DNA of 64,000 nucleotides from Luidia sarsii (GCA_949987565.1 OX465112.1:11610536-11674535), one strand, 5' to 3'. Shown: positions 11,911 through 24,582, counted from the stretch's first letter. Notes: generated by a model from the letters alone, not told the origin. Program-made: numbers and translations.

Positions 11911-12781
11911 GCGTGACAGTGAGATAGAGGTTCTAAGGAAAAGGCTGAACCAGGACCCAGTCAATTTCTGAATTTCCATTGCACTCTTTTGGTGTTGAGG
12001 TACATATACACGTTTGTACGCAGCTCCAAATGCAAAATGTTTTTTCAACATGAGCACCAGTATGTATAGCACTAATTTTACAATTTGTACTTCCTTACAC
12101 CCGGTATCAATTTGAACTTGCCAATGTGATGAATTCCTTGATGAATGATATATCCAAATGTTCAAAATGCCAAAATTTCTGAATGGTAGTTGTTTGTTGT
12201 TATCAGCATTTTGGAGAGCCATTTGACTATGATTTGGTTCACATTTTTTGCAATCTGACAGAGGTGCCGTCTTTTTTTGACTTGGAAACCCCCTTTCCCA
12301 ATTTTGCAAATTCATTTGCTTTGACCACGTTGACTGACAGCGAACTTTCTACAGATACATGTACATGGTGTAGGTCTACCGGTAGCTTTTTTACCGGAAG
12401 CAGACAAATATTCAGGTTATGCCAGAAGTGAATTTCCAGAGCTATGGTTTGTTCTTGCAGGCTGCCCTGTGTATAATGTTGGCAAATACCTGTACCGTCT
12501 ACATGTAGCTTCAAGACAACAGTATTTCAAAGTTTAGTCTCCTTTCAACCATTTACTATGGAAACCCAGTCACTGTGGACAGGCTATACATTTACGGTAG
12601 GTCAAAGTTTATAACGCACCCACTGAAAAATTTCAACTTAAGATTTCACTTTCAAATATCACAGTTCAATAAACTATCAAAACTGTGCCTGGAGTCATTA
12701 TTTTGATCAGTGATAATCATATTTCCACTTAGAAACACCCTCTTCATTACGGGTATAAAGAGCAACTTTGCGACACACTTT
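11911..12781. other. no gene recognised
   Basis: Unique-looking sequence. The 188-codon minus-strand frame that covers 11749-12315 overlaps the LINE tail in a different frame, and I do not regard it as a gene. Short motifs such as ctaccggtag near 12375 recur elsewhere in the window. Confidence 0.3.
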
Positions 12782-12960
12782 CGTACATGTACATGCATCC
12801 AATGACTACATACCACATGTACTATACATGTACATGTACAGTATACGTACATGTAGTGCAATGTACGTACATGTACATGTGCATGTACCGGTACTGTACA
12901 TGTACATGTACATGTATGTGCATGTACAATGTACACTATTGAGTATTGTACACGTACATT
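12782..12960. repeat. acatgta-rich cluster (simple repeat)
   Basis: Dense run of overlapping acatgtacatgta and cgtacatgta words, for example tgtacatgtacatgtacatg near 12897-12916. The hexamer-like palindromic word is scattered through the whole window, but this is its highest density. Alternating purine-pyrimidine and self-complementary, it could form cruciforms or hairpins. Confidence 0.85.
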
Positions 12961-13635
12961 GACTCTCTCTCTACACACCTACCGGTACTAGCCTGCCCTC
13001 ACGAGCATGACCCTAGTGTTGGCCGTATTTCCATTAAACGTGTCCTATTTGTATCGCCAATTGTTAAGCAGTTGAAAGAAAACCCGCACATTCATCTCTG
13101 TTGTGGAATGCCAATCCTGAAGGGTTCAGTCCCGAGAATAATTTTGTCCGGGAAAATTTCCGGCCATAGATATTGGGGTAAGGGTGAAATAAGAAAGAAT
13201 AACTTGTGAAGCGATTGAATGAAGTTGCCAAGAATTCTTTGGATAATAACTGTTCACAATGAATGTCCTATATTAACCACAAGAATCCACAACCCCCCTC
13301 CCCACTAAGCCTTTCGTAGTGTGGATGGATAGTGACAGGCCTAACAATGAGCGGTGAAGTAAGGCATTTGACATTCTGCTGGTATTTTTGTTGCCCGGTA
13401 ACAATACATGTCCCTGACCCAGCAGACAAAAAAAAAAGGGGGGGGGTAAGAGAAGACTTGCTATTTAATGTCGCAACTATGCAAAACATTGCATACTGTA
13501 CTTTGAGTAACTGCGTCAATGTGGGAGGTTTTTTTTTTTTAAGAGTAATGAGGGTTACTGGAACCGATGGCGATCTTGGAATGACTTGAGTTCGGTGGTC
13601 ATGAAAGGGTTCTCCATCCCACCTTGCTGTGGCGT
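12961..13635. other. no gene recognised
   Basis: Unique-looking with short homopolymer runs (A9G8 near 13430, T10 near 13535). No coding region supported. Confidence 0.3.
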
Positions 13636-14176
13636 CAAAAGCCGCGTTTCCACTGGACTTTTTTTGGTCAAAGTAACCGAGACAATGGTTACTTTACCCA
13701 TTTTAAGTCCAGTGGAAACGGCCCAGTCACTTTAACTGAGCCGAATGGTTTTCTGGTACTTATACTGATACTATACAGAGGTATACTTACCTCTGCCAGT
13801 AGAAGTGATGAGGTAACTTTAACCGAGCCGGTCAGTCCAGTTGAAATGCACCACTCGGTAAAACGCGACTCGGTAAAAAAGCACATCCAGCCTATGACCT
13901 AACATAATGTATGCACTGTGCACAGCGTCTGCTTCATGTTGCGTGCTAAATGTTTGTAGGCCTACTGTACGTTGACCTAATCAATCTATAGTACCATCTA
14001 TCCGGCTGACACTTGACCCTCATGAGCCGTTATGTTGCCTGCTCAGTTACTTTAACCATCGTCTCGGTTAAATTGACCATCTCAAAAGTCCAAGTGGGAA
14101 CGACGGTCAAATTTGACCATTGGAAATTTAACCATTGTCTCGGTTAAATTTTAGTCCAGTGAAAACGCACCTTTAG
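13636..14176. mobile_element. inverted-repeat element, gcgtttccactggact ends
   Basis: Left arm gcgtttccactggact (13644-13659) is matched by agtccagtgaaaacgc (14153-14168) in inverted orientation. Internally, variants of gtaaccgagacaatggttac and ggttaaattgaccat are repeated in both orientations, so the element is built from several palindromic modules. About 540 bp with no coding frame. A partial relative (aagtccaagtagggatgcc, gtgaaatttgcccatttt) lies at 44545-44650. Confidence 0.7.
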
Positions 14177-17100
14177 CCACTCTCCAGGTACATGTACAAG
14201 GTTACAATAAACAGCTGAGCCGAGTGGGAGAGAGGAAACTGAATTTTGTGGGAAAGGGAAATGAGGCACGGGGTTGAGAGGAAACTCAGAGGGTTCTTTA
14301 AGAAGAGTTGCTCATCGGATTCTTGCCCTTCCTTTCCCTGTAGGTAGCCTACTCGGCTGCCAAATCCATCTTTCAATGGCCCAGATCTTAGAATTGAATT
14401 TTCAGCGCTTGTGTTGGCCACTGTCCACAAAGTTTTGATTAAGTTGAGTCTTTTTTTCTGTTGGATATGTGGTTGTGCTGTGGACGTACATTTACACAAC
14501 TTCCATCACTCCCGTGGTTTAATCAATCCAGCCAGGTGAATAGCATTGGAACAGCACTGTGCAACTTACATGTAGCTGTTGTACTTTTGTTTAATGTCTC
14601 TTTTTCCATTGTATCAAAAGCTGGTTTTAGGCATGCAACTTTTCCGAATTTCCGTGGATCCGCGGATTTCCGCATTTTTTTTTAATTCGGCCCCCCCCCC
14701 CCAAAAAAAAATGCATCTGGATATTTCTTCTCCCCTAACTATTATTTAAAACACATGCTGAGATCAGGTTAAAAACTTTGATGTTTACTTTTCATTTTGT
14801 GTAAAAAAAAAAAAGTTGTCACAAACTGCTCAGAATGCACCACAGAGCATCTAGAATCCAAAATTTTCTCGGGCCCTTAAGCGGGCCCCAAACCACACGC
14901 TGTAAGGGCTTCGTGCTTCGCGCTCGCAGTTTCATTCGGACATTTTCCTCTTTTTTTACAATTCAAGAGTTGCATGCCTTATGTATTCAAGTGATGTTTA
15001 AAATCCATGTTCCTGTGATACGCCCATAATGGTTGATCAATTTCTAGAAAGATGAATAAGATCTATAAGTCTGTCCCCTGTCCCCAAACCACTAAAAAAT
15101 AAACCTAGATGGTATGACTGACGTCTTTTTCCAAAAGCTGAAAATAATTATGAATTTCTTGCTCTATATATCTGATTCAGCAAAACATCACAGCAGAAAG
15201 CCATTGAATATCACTTTAGCAAACACTTTGATAATAGAAAAGCTTGATATTATGTTTGTGTGTTCATCTGTAGCCTTCAAACTGTCAGGTGAATCTCATT
15301 TTAAAAATGAAAATTTGCCCTCAAGCTTATGCAGTTCTGACACACACGAACCTATTTATTATGAAGTAAAAAAAACAGTTATTTGCGGTGAGTTTTTTTT
15401 TTCTTTTAATATTCTGCTGCAATTCAAACTCAGCTGAGTGTGACCAATCATTTTCAAAGCGGTTCATTTTTTTTTTCTCCTCGGATAGAAATTGACTTTG
15501 CACGCAGTGGGGCATGCACTAGACTTGTGCGGTCTCGTCAACAGGTGAACTAAGGGAATTGGCAGCGCTTGGGCAGCAGGGTTGATAAACGCTTTGTCTG
15601 CGGCTTAGGCGCTAAAGCTAGATTAATTAATCGATCCTGGCATGTTGTCAGTTGACTGATTGGGCGGTGGGCCTGTGGCCGCAATGCCTCCCCCCTCTAA
15701 GGAAAACCTTTTGGGGGTCGGTGAGGTGACTTTGGTATTGTCGGCTAGGAGGTTTCCATCCCTAATGCCATGAGCACAAGGTTTTTCTCCCTTGTTTGTG
15801 GGGCTGTGAATATCTCAGAGTAGCCTTCTGAGCCAGTCCCTCTCTCAAAACTTCTCTCTCTCTCTCTCTCTCTCTCCCTCTCAACTTGGAGAGTCAGTCG
15901 AGTGGAAAAAAAATTGGACATTTTGTTATTACCGGATGGACGGAGCCCAATTATTGGCAACATTTAACTTGGCCTTTGTCTGGTTCTTGAATTTTTTTCC
16001 GTCTCTTTTTAATTTTTTCATTTTGTGTGTGTGTGTGTGTCCCTGTGGCCGTATATCGGCTGCAAATGGGTTAACCGCCAATGGCAAAAGACTGGAGTGT
16101 GTCACTGACCGCCCTCATATCATGCACAATGCATGGCACTGGTGACGTGCTCAGTAACAGGAGGTTTCTGTGCTGTATTTTGACTGGAGGCTTTGCAGTT
16201 TGAATGAAGCACATGTTTGTGAGGTCCAAAGTTGACCACAGTTTTCCATTGGAATTTCTCCACACACAAAAAAAGGCATGGAGAATAGGATCCCTTCATT
16301 TTTTAATATTGCAAGATAGAAGTCAGTGAATTTGATAGCCCTAAAGAAAAGATACAATTAGTGTGTCAGAATGGCTCCTAAAACTCATCCTCCGGACAAT
16401 TGGCTACAGTGGGTGCTACATGTAGTACTAGTGCTACGGGGTAGTAATTTGTACACAGACCTGAATTCTGGTTTTGCAATTTGTTTGGCAAAGTCAGACT
16501 GGATATCCACAGATCCTTTAAAACACCCTCCCCCTTCCCTGTCCTCTCTTCCCCGTGTTCATTTTCTTCAAAATACAGACTTTCCAATGTCCTGAAGGGA
16601 ATGGCCAATGAAAGTTTCCAGTAGGGAAACATATGACACGGAGAGTCTTCCTTTTATCCCCGATCTGAAATATTGGGCTTGTTTTTTTTTTAGAACCATG
16701 GGCACCTCATATTTAGACGTCAGACTGTTAATTTTGGAGCTTAAGATTGCTGCCTGGGGGATTATTAGATTTTCTCTGGTGGGGAAATGCCAGTTTTGTC
16801 ATATCACAGTGTCAAATTTTCATCCCTCAAATCAGTTGAGCCCTGGATGTCACTACTCCCTATAGATTGTTGACGTCGTGAATGAATGACTGTCTTTACC
16901 TTGGGCCCTGAAAATGGTAATGCTCATGAGCCTCCCTCCCCCTCCTTTATCCGAGTAGAAAATCCTATTTTAATCCCCACTGGATCCTGTAGAATATCTT
17001 GGGTGGTGGGACAGTTGGAGTGCAGTCTTTATTAGGCTGTGTACATACTAACCATTGTTGACAGGGTACATTGTTGAAGCAATATTGAGGCTTCCCTGGT

Positions 17101-18289
17101 CCTGTCACAGCACCTAGCCTCTCAGGATCATCGGCACGGAAGCGGAGTTACTCTCAGGTTAACGCCTACTCCCATCCCTTGGTGCTGCCCGCTCATCCGC
17201 TGCTAGTCTTGTCTCAAGCCTCTTTGAGGAGGACGGTATTTGTGTGTGTGTAGACTTCACCGGTACGACCGGTGAGGCTCATCACCGATGCAGAACATGC
17301 TCATCAACACTCCAAGACGGGCAAGAGCGTTGTGTGTTTTTTTTTGGCCTCATCTTGATTCAAGTCACAAGTCTGCGCGTCTGTTCATTTTTAATAGGGT
17401 TGTCTAAAGGTACTTGAAAGGCAGTGTGTGGACAATAAATGAATGCAGTAAGCCTGTGCGGGTGTGAGCTCTCCCTACCCCTAAGGAAATGAATCAAATT
17501 ACTAAATTAGTTGTAAAGATAGAGACTGCTTGACTTGTGAAGCTGCTTTGCTGTAGCCCTCCGGTCTCCATTGAGTCATTTTTTTTCTTCCCTCAGTGAC
17601 ACATTTTACTGACGTTACGACGCTCCGTAATATGTCTTAATGACTTTGGCTCTATCTGTGAACGGGACAGCAAAGCCATTGTATAGGCAGCTTGATTAAC
17701 CCTAATGCAACCTGGGCCCCTCTGAGTCCCTCCTATCCTTGGGCCACAGTGGAGGATTTGGTAGGGATTCAGTCCCCATCTAGGCAAAGTGGCGAAGGCT
17801 TTGGTTGGATTACAGAAAGTCAGACATTATCTATGGTGGCTTGATATATAGTATCATTATGCAGTGTCCAGGACCATTTGATGGGGTTTTTTTTCTCCCC
17901 CGCTTTGAATGGAGGTTAGAAATGCAATTATACATTGCAGGGAAATCATTGACGTGTCCATTGATGTAATGGAAATTACAGCTTGTAATGTAGTCAAGGG
18001 ACCTGATTCATAGCTTGATGTCTACCCATTAGATGTATTTGTAGATTACCGGTAGCCAATGATCACAGATGATACACATGGGTAGCCATTGACTCAATCG
18101 AGGGGCAAGATAATATTAGCTGTGCTTGTACAGTAGGCCTATGTGCTGCAAAATATGCAAAAACACTGTCCACATAATACTCAAATGGAAAGATAAGTCA
18201 AGGTGTAATGATCAATAGGCAGTTGTTGCATTGCAGTAATAGTATACCAGAAGATTAGATTTAAAACCCTAACCTCTCTGAATCCTCCA
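14177..18289. other. no gene recognised
   Basis: Four kilobases of mixed unique sequence immediately upstream of the first recognised nucleophosmin exon. It contains short simple repeats (CT at 15853-15877, GT at 16026-16040, homopolymer C/A near 14690-14710). I looked for nucleoplasmin-core or acidic-tract exons here and found none that I can support. The non-repeat frame 15114-15437 has no recognised family. Confidence 0.35.
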
Positions 18290-18640
18290 AAATTCCCCAG
18301 GTGGTGTTGGAGGATTTGGGAGGATTGAGGCTGGTAGGAAGATGAAGCAATTGGATGATTTTTGAGGATTGAGGCTGAATTCAAACTTTTCAAGAAGGAT
18401 TTTTGAAGATTGTGGCTGAATTCAAACTTTTCAAGAAGGATTTTTGAGGATTGTGGCTGAATTCAAACTTTTCAAGAAGGATTGTTGAGGATTAAGGCTG
18501 ATTTCAAATTTTTCAAGAAGGATTTTGGAGGATTGAGGTTGGTACATGTAGTAACATGAAGCAATGGAGGATTGAGACTGGTTGGTGTTTGACTCAAACA
18601 AGGATTTTGGAGGATTGAGGCTGGGTGGTGCTTGACCAGA
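18290..18640. repeat. degenerate tandem repeat, ttgaggattg-based
   Basis: Repeated blocks of gaattcaaacttttcaagaa followed by ggatttttgaggattgtggc at about 42-48 bp spacing (18370-18530), flanked by looser gaggattgaggctgg repeats. Unit length drifts, which suggests an old array. Confidence 0.75.
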
Positions 18641-18818
18641 ATTTGCCAGATGAGAGGAAGGTTTGCGGTTTGGCCCTTGCTTTCTCCTCTCCTGGAGATT
18701 AACGAGGGACGACTTTCCTCGTTGCTTCCTCATTGCGGTCACCCTTTCTCCTTACCTTGCCTGTGAAGCGTTATTTCAGCAGTGCATTGAGGATGATAGG
18801 GCTCCAACCTCTCGGGAA

Positions 18819-18840
18819 GGATCAGATCCGGGTCTGATCC
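18819..18840. other. short perfect hairpin
   Basis: ggatcaga and tctgatcc form an 8-bp stem around the six-base tccggg. There is no T-run or neighbouring gene that would give it a clear role. It could be a remnant of a palindromic element. Confidence 0.5.
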
Positions 18841-19278
18841 CTCGTGCGGGGATCAACGTTTGAGTGTGAACCTGACTCGGGTTGCTGCAGCATTAGGGGC
18901 TTGGGAAGAGGGTGATACATGTATGTAGGGGCTTGAACAGGAAATTACGGCATCACTTTGCATGGTGTGTGGAGCAGCCGGGATGCTCTCCAACTGCTGA
19001 GTTTCCCTTTGAGAATGATTCTTTTTGCAGGCTTGGAATTGTCAGGCCCTTTAATGTTCAGGATGGCTTATGGATAGCATTTGATTATCTTGTATAAATA
19101 AAAAAAAAAATCTCATTTTATTGGAGATAAACAACTGGGGCAGGCCATGTAATGGGGTCACCTATAAAATACTTGGGGTTTTTTTTGCGACAAAATGAAT
19201 GATAGATTTGTTATCTATCTGTTATGTGGTTTGTTATCTGTGTATAATCAATGCTGCATGCATTCTCATTGCCAACAG

Positions 19279-19350
19279 GCCAAACAGAATGGCTCGGTGT
19301 CCGCCAAAGGGGACCACAAGGCCAAATCCAAGGCAGTGACAAGCAAGCCG
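19279..19350 (+). CDS. NPM1: nucleophosmin-like gene, basic linker exon (24 codons)
   Basis: A 72-nt, phase-0 exon bounded by an AG acceptor (gccaacag) and a strong GTAAGTAG donor. It encodes AKQNGSVSAKG... ending VTSKP, with six lysines in 24 residues and no acidic or hydrophobic core. This matches the disordered, Lys-rich segment that lies between the acidic tracts and the C-terminal domain of nucleophosmin. In vertebrate NPM1 that segment carries basic patches for nucleic-acid binding and nucleolar retention. Taken alone it would not be diagnostic. The assignment depends on the in-phase exons that follow at 23488, 55439 and 56979. The preceding exons (oligomerisation core, acidic stretches) were not found in the window and are presumably upstream, although a short one could be missed by eye. 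Confidence 0.8.
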
Positions 19351-19559
19351 GTAAGTAGTCCAACGCTATGAAGACCCGGGCTAATCATGGCTCTAACCTA
19401 AACACCCGGCTCCTCGACCTCTCCCCCCACCCCCCCCCTCCACAGCTCCCTCTAGAACACCAACATTCATCATGTTGAAACAATAATAAAATAAAGCGCA
19501 GTGCTCGACTTGAGAGAAGACTAATGCTGAGATTGGAATGGTAAGAATGATTCTTGTTC

Positions 19560-20119
19560 TTAAAGCCCCTACACACCATTTGCACAAATCCAAATTTCGA
19601 CCTGACAAATTTTGTTAAAAGTAACTTTACTCAAGTGGAAGTAAATACCAGTATCAGACATGCTGTGGACTTTTAGCGCTCGGAATGCTGCCATTTTCAT
19701 GAAAAGTGGAATTGGTTTGAATTTCCAACAGTCGTTTTAAAACGACTTTTGGAAAAACTTGCTTACCGCCCTCTATTGTCTGGATATAGTTAGCTTTTGG
19801 TGGGTTTCAACTTTCAAAACTGGAATTTGGCGCAACATGGTCCATTTGCAATTACCGACGACTGTTTCGAGATTTACTTGCAATTTTCCAGTTTAAACGC
19901 TCGGTGGCGTTATTGAAAATTCTGCTAGGTGCATTTTACGATCCTCAAAGGTGACACAGTCTGATGATAAAATGAGCCAAGTTTTTCATCAGTTTCTCGC
20001 GACATGGTTGACGGATTGAGCTGAATCTTTCACAGGTGTGTTATTTCATGCGTATGCTGAATTAGGCAAAGTATGGATGCGTTTCTAAGACCTTTACCAA
20101 TGGTGTGTGGGGGCTTTAA
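19560..20119. mobile_element. TTAA-bounded inverted-repeat element
   Basis: Begins TTAAagcccctacacacca and ends tggtgtgtgggggctTTAA, so the termini are inverted and each lies at a TTAA (19560-19563 and 20116-20119). The right part (gttgacggattgagctgaat, ttcacaggtgtgtta) recurs at 36650-36772 and, inverted, at 40971-41326. It lies in the intron after the first recognised nucleophosmin exon. No transposase. TTAA boundaries are typical of piggyBac-type target sites, which is suggestive only. Confidence 0.7.
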
Positions 20120-21254
20120 GGAGGACTGACTGTCGGTCTCAGCCAAGCCACTTGAGAAGCGTGGCTGCTCCTAGAACCCCAGCATGGTTGCATTGTCTGC
20201 TCCAAGCGTTGGGTCAAAGTTGGCATGCATAGAATGCACATTCTGATAACCCGATTGTGCGTGGAATTTAAAATCTTAACGTAAATCTACTGTCAAGCGA
20301 GAGTTGTCAAATCTCATAAATTTTTTGTGAGAACCTGGCCATGACTTCTTTCAGGATTTAATGAAGAGAATGCAAAGGCACCTTTGACCCGGCCAGGATT
20401 TGAACGTCAGCCTGTGGTGTAAATGTCCATTCCTCGGGTTGGTTTAATGAATCCGAGCCTTGGTTTGAAATGCTAGTCCAAAAAGAGCCGCGTCTGTTTG
20501 GAACCACGATACGAGTTTGTATTGGGACGTTCTGTACTGTGTCTAAAAGTGTCTTGCCACACCACTGCTCAGTGCTCATTTTGATTAAGGTAGCCACTAG
20601 CCAGTGGTTGTGGGGGGGGGGGAGAGTTTGGAATTTAAGAGAGGGGGTCAGGCCTTAATCCCTTTTCCTTCACTACCTCATTGCTGGAGGGAGTTTCAAG
20701 GAAGGCGATCTGGGTCTCACCCAACACCCCCTCCTCCTCCCCCCCCCCCCTCTTCCTACCCCGGCCAGACTGCCCAAATTGCCTCTCGGCACTCCAAAGT
20801 GACAAGTTTGGAGCCGGTGGAAGCCCAGGGGGGAGACAGCAGCAAATTGTACCCAAAATGTGTTTTTCCTCTTTTGGCTCCAGTGGGTTCAGTGTGTTCC
20901 TGTGCGTGTCCACTTTAGGTACGCTCAGTAAGGTTCATGTACATGTTTGTGATGTAGTGTTTTGAACCATATTCTGATCCATCAAACCGGCTGTTTATAG
21001 AGACATTTATTACCCCATTATTATTTTGAATGCCAGAACCTCGCAGCCCTTTGTATTGATAGAAAGGTTGGGGGCTCAGAGTAATCGACCTCTGTGTTGA
21101 TGCTTACTAAGCTCAGCAGTTGCTTCGTACAACCTTGTTGTGTGTCATCATCATTATCACGCTGGTCAGGAATTGACATAGACGGGCATCTGGGGATTGG
21201 TGTGTGTTTTGTTCTGAAATGAAGCCCTGTTTAAATGAGCTATGAGAGTAAAGA
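20120..21254. other. intron sequence, no gene recognised
   Basis: Intronic. Contains a G run near 20610-20619, a C run near 20740-20750 and a weak tRNA-like B-box on the minus strand near 20392-20404 (gttcaaatcct) without a matching cloverleaf. Confidence 0.35.
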
Positions 21255-22840
21255 CTAACTATCCCATGGGTGGCTGTGGATGGGTGTGTGAGAGGATGGG
21301 TGTTTGTTTGGGTGGGGATGGGTGGATATGGGGGTTTCGTGAGTGGGTATGTTTGTGTGAGGATGGGTGTTTGGTTGGGTGGGGATGGGTGGATATGGGG
21401 GTTTCTTGTGTGGGTATGTGTGTGTGAGGATGAATGTTTGGTTGGGTGGGGATGGGTGGATGTGTGGGTTTCTTGAGTGGGTATGTGTGTGTGAGGATGG
21501 GTGTTTGGTTGGGTGGGGATGGGTGGATGTGAGGGTTTCTTGAGTGGGGATGTGTGTGTGAGGATGGGTGTTTGGTTGGGTGGGGATGGGTGGATATGGG
21601 GGTTTCTTGAGTGGGTATGTGTGTGTGAGGATGGATGTTTGGTTGGGTGGGGATGGGTGGATGTGAGGGTTTCTTGAGTGGGTATGTGTGTGTGAGGATG
21701 GATGTTTGGTTGGGTGGGGATGGGTGGATGTGAGGGTTTCTTGAGTGGGTATGTGTGTGTGAGGATGGATGTTTGGTTGGGTGGGGATGGGTGGATATGG
21801 GGGTTTGTTGAGTGGGTATGTGTGTGTGAGGATGGGTGTTTGGTTGTGTGGGGATGGGTGGATGTGTGGGTTTCTTGAGTGGGTATGTGTGTGTGAGGAT
21901 GGGTGTTTGGTTGGGTGGGGATGGGTTGATGTGTGGGTTTCTTGAGTGGGTATGTGTGTGTGAGGATGGATGTTTGGTTGGGTGGGGATGGGTGGATGTG
22001 AGGGTTTCTTGAGTGGGTATGTGTGTGTGAGGATGGGTGTTTGTTTAGGTGGGGATGGGTGGATATGGGGGTTTCTTGAGTGGGTGTGTGTGTGAGGATG
22101 GGTGTTTGGTTGGGTGGGGATGGGTGGATATGGGGGTTTCTTGAGTGGGTGTGTGTGTGTGAGGATGGGTGTTGGGTTGGGTGGGGATGGGTGGATATGG
22201 GGGTTTCCTGAGTGGGTGTGTGTGTGTGAGGATGGGTGTTTGGTTGGGTGGATATGGGGGTTTCTTGAGTGGGTGTGTGTGTGAGGATGGGTGTTGGGTT
22301 GGGTGGGGATGGGTGGATGTGAGGGTTTCTTGAGTGGGTATGTGTGTGTGAGGATGGATGTTTGGTTGGGTGGGGATGGGTGGATATGGGGTTTTCTTGA
22401 GTGGGTATGTGTGTGTGAGGATGGGTGTTGGGTTGGGTGGGGATGGGTGGATGTGAGGGTTTCTTGAGTGGGTATGTGTGTGTGAGGATGGTTGTTTGGT
22501 TGGGTGGGGATGGGTGGATGTGAGGGTTTCTTGAGTGGGTGTGTGTGTGTGTGTGAGGATGGGTGTTTGGTTAGGTGGGGATGGGTGGATGTGTGGGTTT
22601 CTGGGTGGTTGGGTATTTGAGTGGATGAGTGTTTGGTTAAATGGGTGATTGAGTGGGTTTCTGTTTGGTTGGGTATTTGAGTGTATAGGTGTTTCATTGG
22701 GTGGGTATACAGGAATGTGTGAGTTTCTGGGTGGGTGTGTATTTGAGTGGATGGGTGTTTGGTTCGGTTGGGATGGGTGGATGTGTGGGTTTCTGGGTGA
22801 GTGGGTATTCGAGTACATGTACATTGTAGATGGTTGTTTG
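21255..22840. repeat. 68-bp minisatellite, about 22 copies
   Basis: The unit contains ggtttcttgagtgggtatg, tgtgtgtgaggatgggtg, tttggttgggtggggatg and ggtggatgtga. Period is 68 bp with occasional 52-70 bp variants. The array degrades into divergent units after about 22590. The + strand is G/T-rich. The 536-codon minus-strand frame (HPHPTKHPSSHTHTH type) stays open through all three frames because 68 is not a multiple of 3, so it reflects stop-free composition and not selection. Confidence 0.95.
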
Positions 22841-22999
22841 GTGGGTTGAGGCTAAATCTCAACAAATAAACTTAATGTACCGGTATCTATGCGTTCAGTA
22901 TTTGCATTGAGCAGTATAAACTGACCTCAGTGTTTCACTGTTTGTGAAACAACACCCGAACCACAATATTTTACCAAAAAAATATAGTAGGGGATCTGT

Positions 23000-23290
23000 T
23001 TCATTTGTTTTTACCCCTTGAATATTTCCCCTCCCCAATGCCCATTCCATACCCATTTAGCTCTTTCTATTCACTATCAGCCCAACACTACGACAATCCC
23101 AATCTAACCATCCACCCATCTACTCACCCACCCACTCATCCATCCCATCCATCCTTCCCACTTCCATCCTTCCCACTTCCATCAATCCCATATCCAACAA
23201 TCCACCCACCAATCCACCCACCTATCCACCCATACCCATTCCCATCCCATTCCACAATATCCCATCTCCCATCGCATAACATTGACCATT
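23000..23290. repeat. degenerate CCAT/CCAC/CCCA simple repeat
   Basis: Loose repeats of atccaccca, atccatcc and cttcccacttccatc over about 290 bp, just upstream of the next coding exon (23488). The + strand is pyrimidine-rich. The open frame across it is low complexity. Confidence 0.7.
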
Positions 23291-23487
23291 TACCCATGCC
23301 AGATCATTGCTTCCATTCGAGTAACAAAAGTCCCAGAACTGGGTTGAGACCCAGGTCAAGCTAATGCATTCACCCACCCATCTGCCTGGTTACCCATTAT
23401 CTATGTGTCTTAATTTGAGCTTGAAATCTACACACAAGTCAAGTGGAAATTAAGTGATCAAACTTCCACGTCTTGTTTCCCCCACAG

Positions 23488-23550
23488 GTCAAAGAGAAGG
23501 GCAAGAAGAAGCCTATGAGCACGGAGGACATCAAGGGGAAACTGAAGGAG
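23488..23550 (+). CDS. NPM1: nucleophosmin-like gene, exon with start of C-terminal domain (21 codons)
   Basis: A 63-nt phase-0 exon with a pyrimidine-rich acceptor (gtttcccccacag) and donor GTTAGT. It encodes VKEKGKKKPMSTEDIKGKLKE. The second half (STEDIKGKL) aligns with SVEDIKAKM of vertebrate NPM1, the conserved segment that leads into the C-terminal three-helix bundle. The first half is a basic KEKGKKK patch that may add to nuclear or nucleolar targeting. Compared with vertebrate NPM1 the product would be about four residues shorter at this exon's 3' end, where vertebrates have a SIEK-like extension. Either the loop is shorter here or a 12-nt microexon is hidden in the 31.9-kb intron that follows. 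Confidence 0.88.
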
Positions 23551-24107
23551 GTTAGTGGCTTGTTTTCTTGACGCTACACCAGGACTAAACATGTAGATGT
23601 GAAAAGATGGCCGAACTCTATCCCCACGACGAGCTGCTCACAGCGGCTCGAGTAAAGTGCACTTCCGGCCTGCAAGCCGCGGCAATAAACCTTGTGCAAA
23701 TTTCATTCCTTCCAATGTAACGCATAGAGAGTTAAGGCGTATTACGAGACTGTCTAACAAAGTGAATATTCATCTGCCTCGGCCTTGGGTGTACATGTAC
23801 ATAAAGGATGTGTGTATTGCTTGTACCATTATCCTAATGCATGCTACAAGGGCGCTGTAATGCTCTTCCGCATTAAATCTGCGTGCATCTCTTCAACAGC
23901 AGTGTTGTATTTCCCCCCGACACCTCCCATATAGTCCTTGCACACCTCTCTCCCACCATATCCCCACAATATCCCCATCAGTGCCTGGAAAGGACAGGAA
24001 ATCCCAACTGCGTTAACTATCCATTGATCATGTTGGATCCTGTTTTTCATGTGTCATTATGTTGTATGTCATGCTGTATAGTGTAGTTTTTATCAGAAAA
24101 TGTGAGA

Positions 24108-24245
24108 GGCTAACGTTTCGATCCTACATGTAGCAGGACCTTTCTCAAATGCCCTGCTAGGATCAAAATGTCAGTGCCGACTAATTCTTGATATTTGCAT
24201 CCAACATGTTGGTCATTTTAGTCAGTAAGCAGTTTGCAACATTTT
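24108..24245 (-). mobile_element. family B hammerhead-like element, decayed copy
   Basis: Carries aacgtttcgatcctacatgt then agcaggacctttctcaaatg, followed by a partly inverted second copy (ccctgctaggatcaaaatgt) and cagtaagcagtttgcaacat. These are the modules of the family seen at 42.7, 46.3 and 52.3 kb. An acatgta insertion enlarges the stem loop. It lies in the long nucleophosmin intron. Confidence 0.6.
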
Positions 24246-24582
24246 GGCATGTTACATGAGTGTAGTTTTTAATCATTTGTGATTATAATGAAATTATAGG
24301 GCCATTCTTAATTATGTGTGGAACCAAACTTTGAGGAATTATACTGTTATTTCAGGGACCATGTTCGATAAATCGATTTGTACTCTATAGGCATATTACT
24401 TGTATAATATATATCTTTAATTGTATCCGATAAACATTTTACCTCTTATTCTGAGAATGTTTTTTAGGTTCAAAGGTCAAAATGATTGGTCACTTGTGCG
24501 ACTTCATTATGAAGCATGTTATTAATTTTAGGTTATTTCATCTGGCAAAGAATAATTATTTCTTGAACACAAATCAATAGAT

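Noticed and set aside
11749..12315. 188-codon minus-strand frame, the longest non-satellite frame in the window
   Set aside because: Its 3' part overlaps the LINE ORF2 tail in a different frame (the LINE frame reads RYYHGRCSNG), and the rest has no recognised similarity or splice signals.
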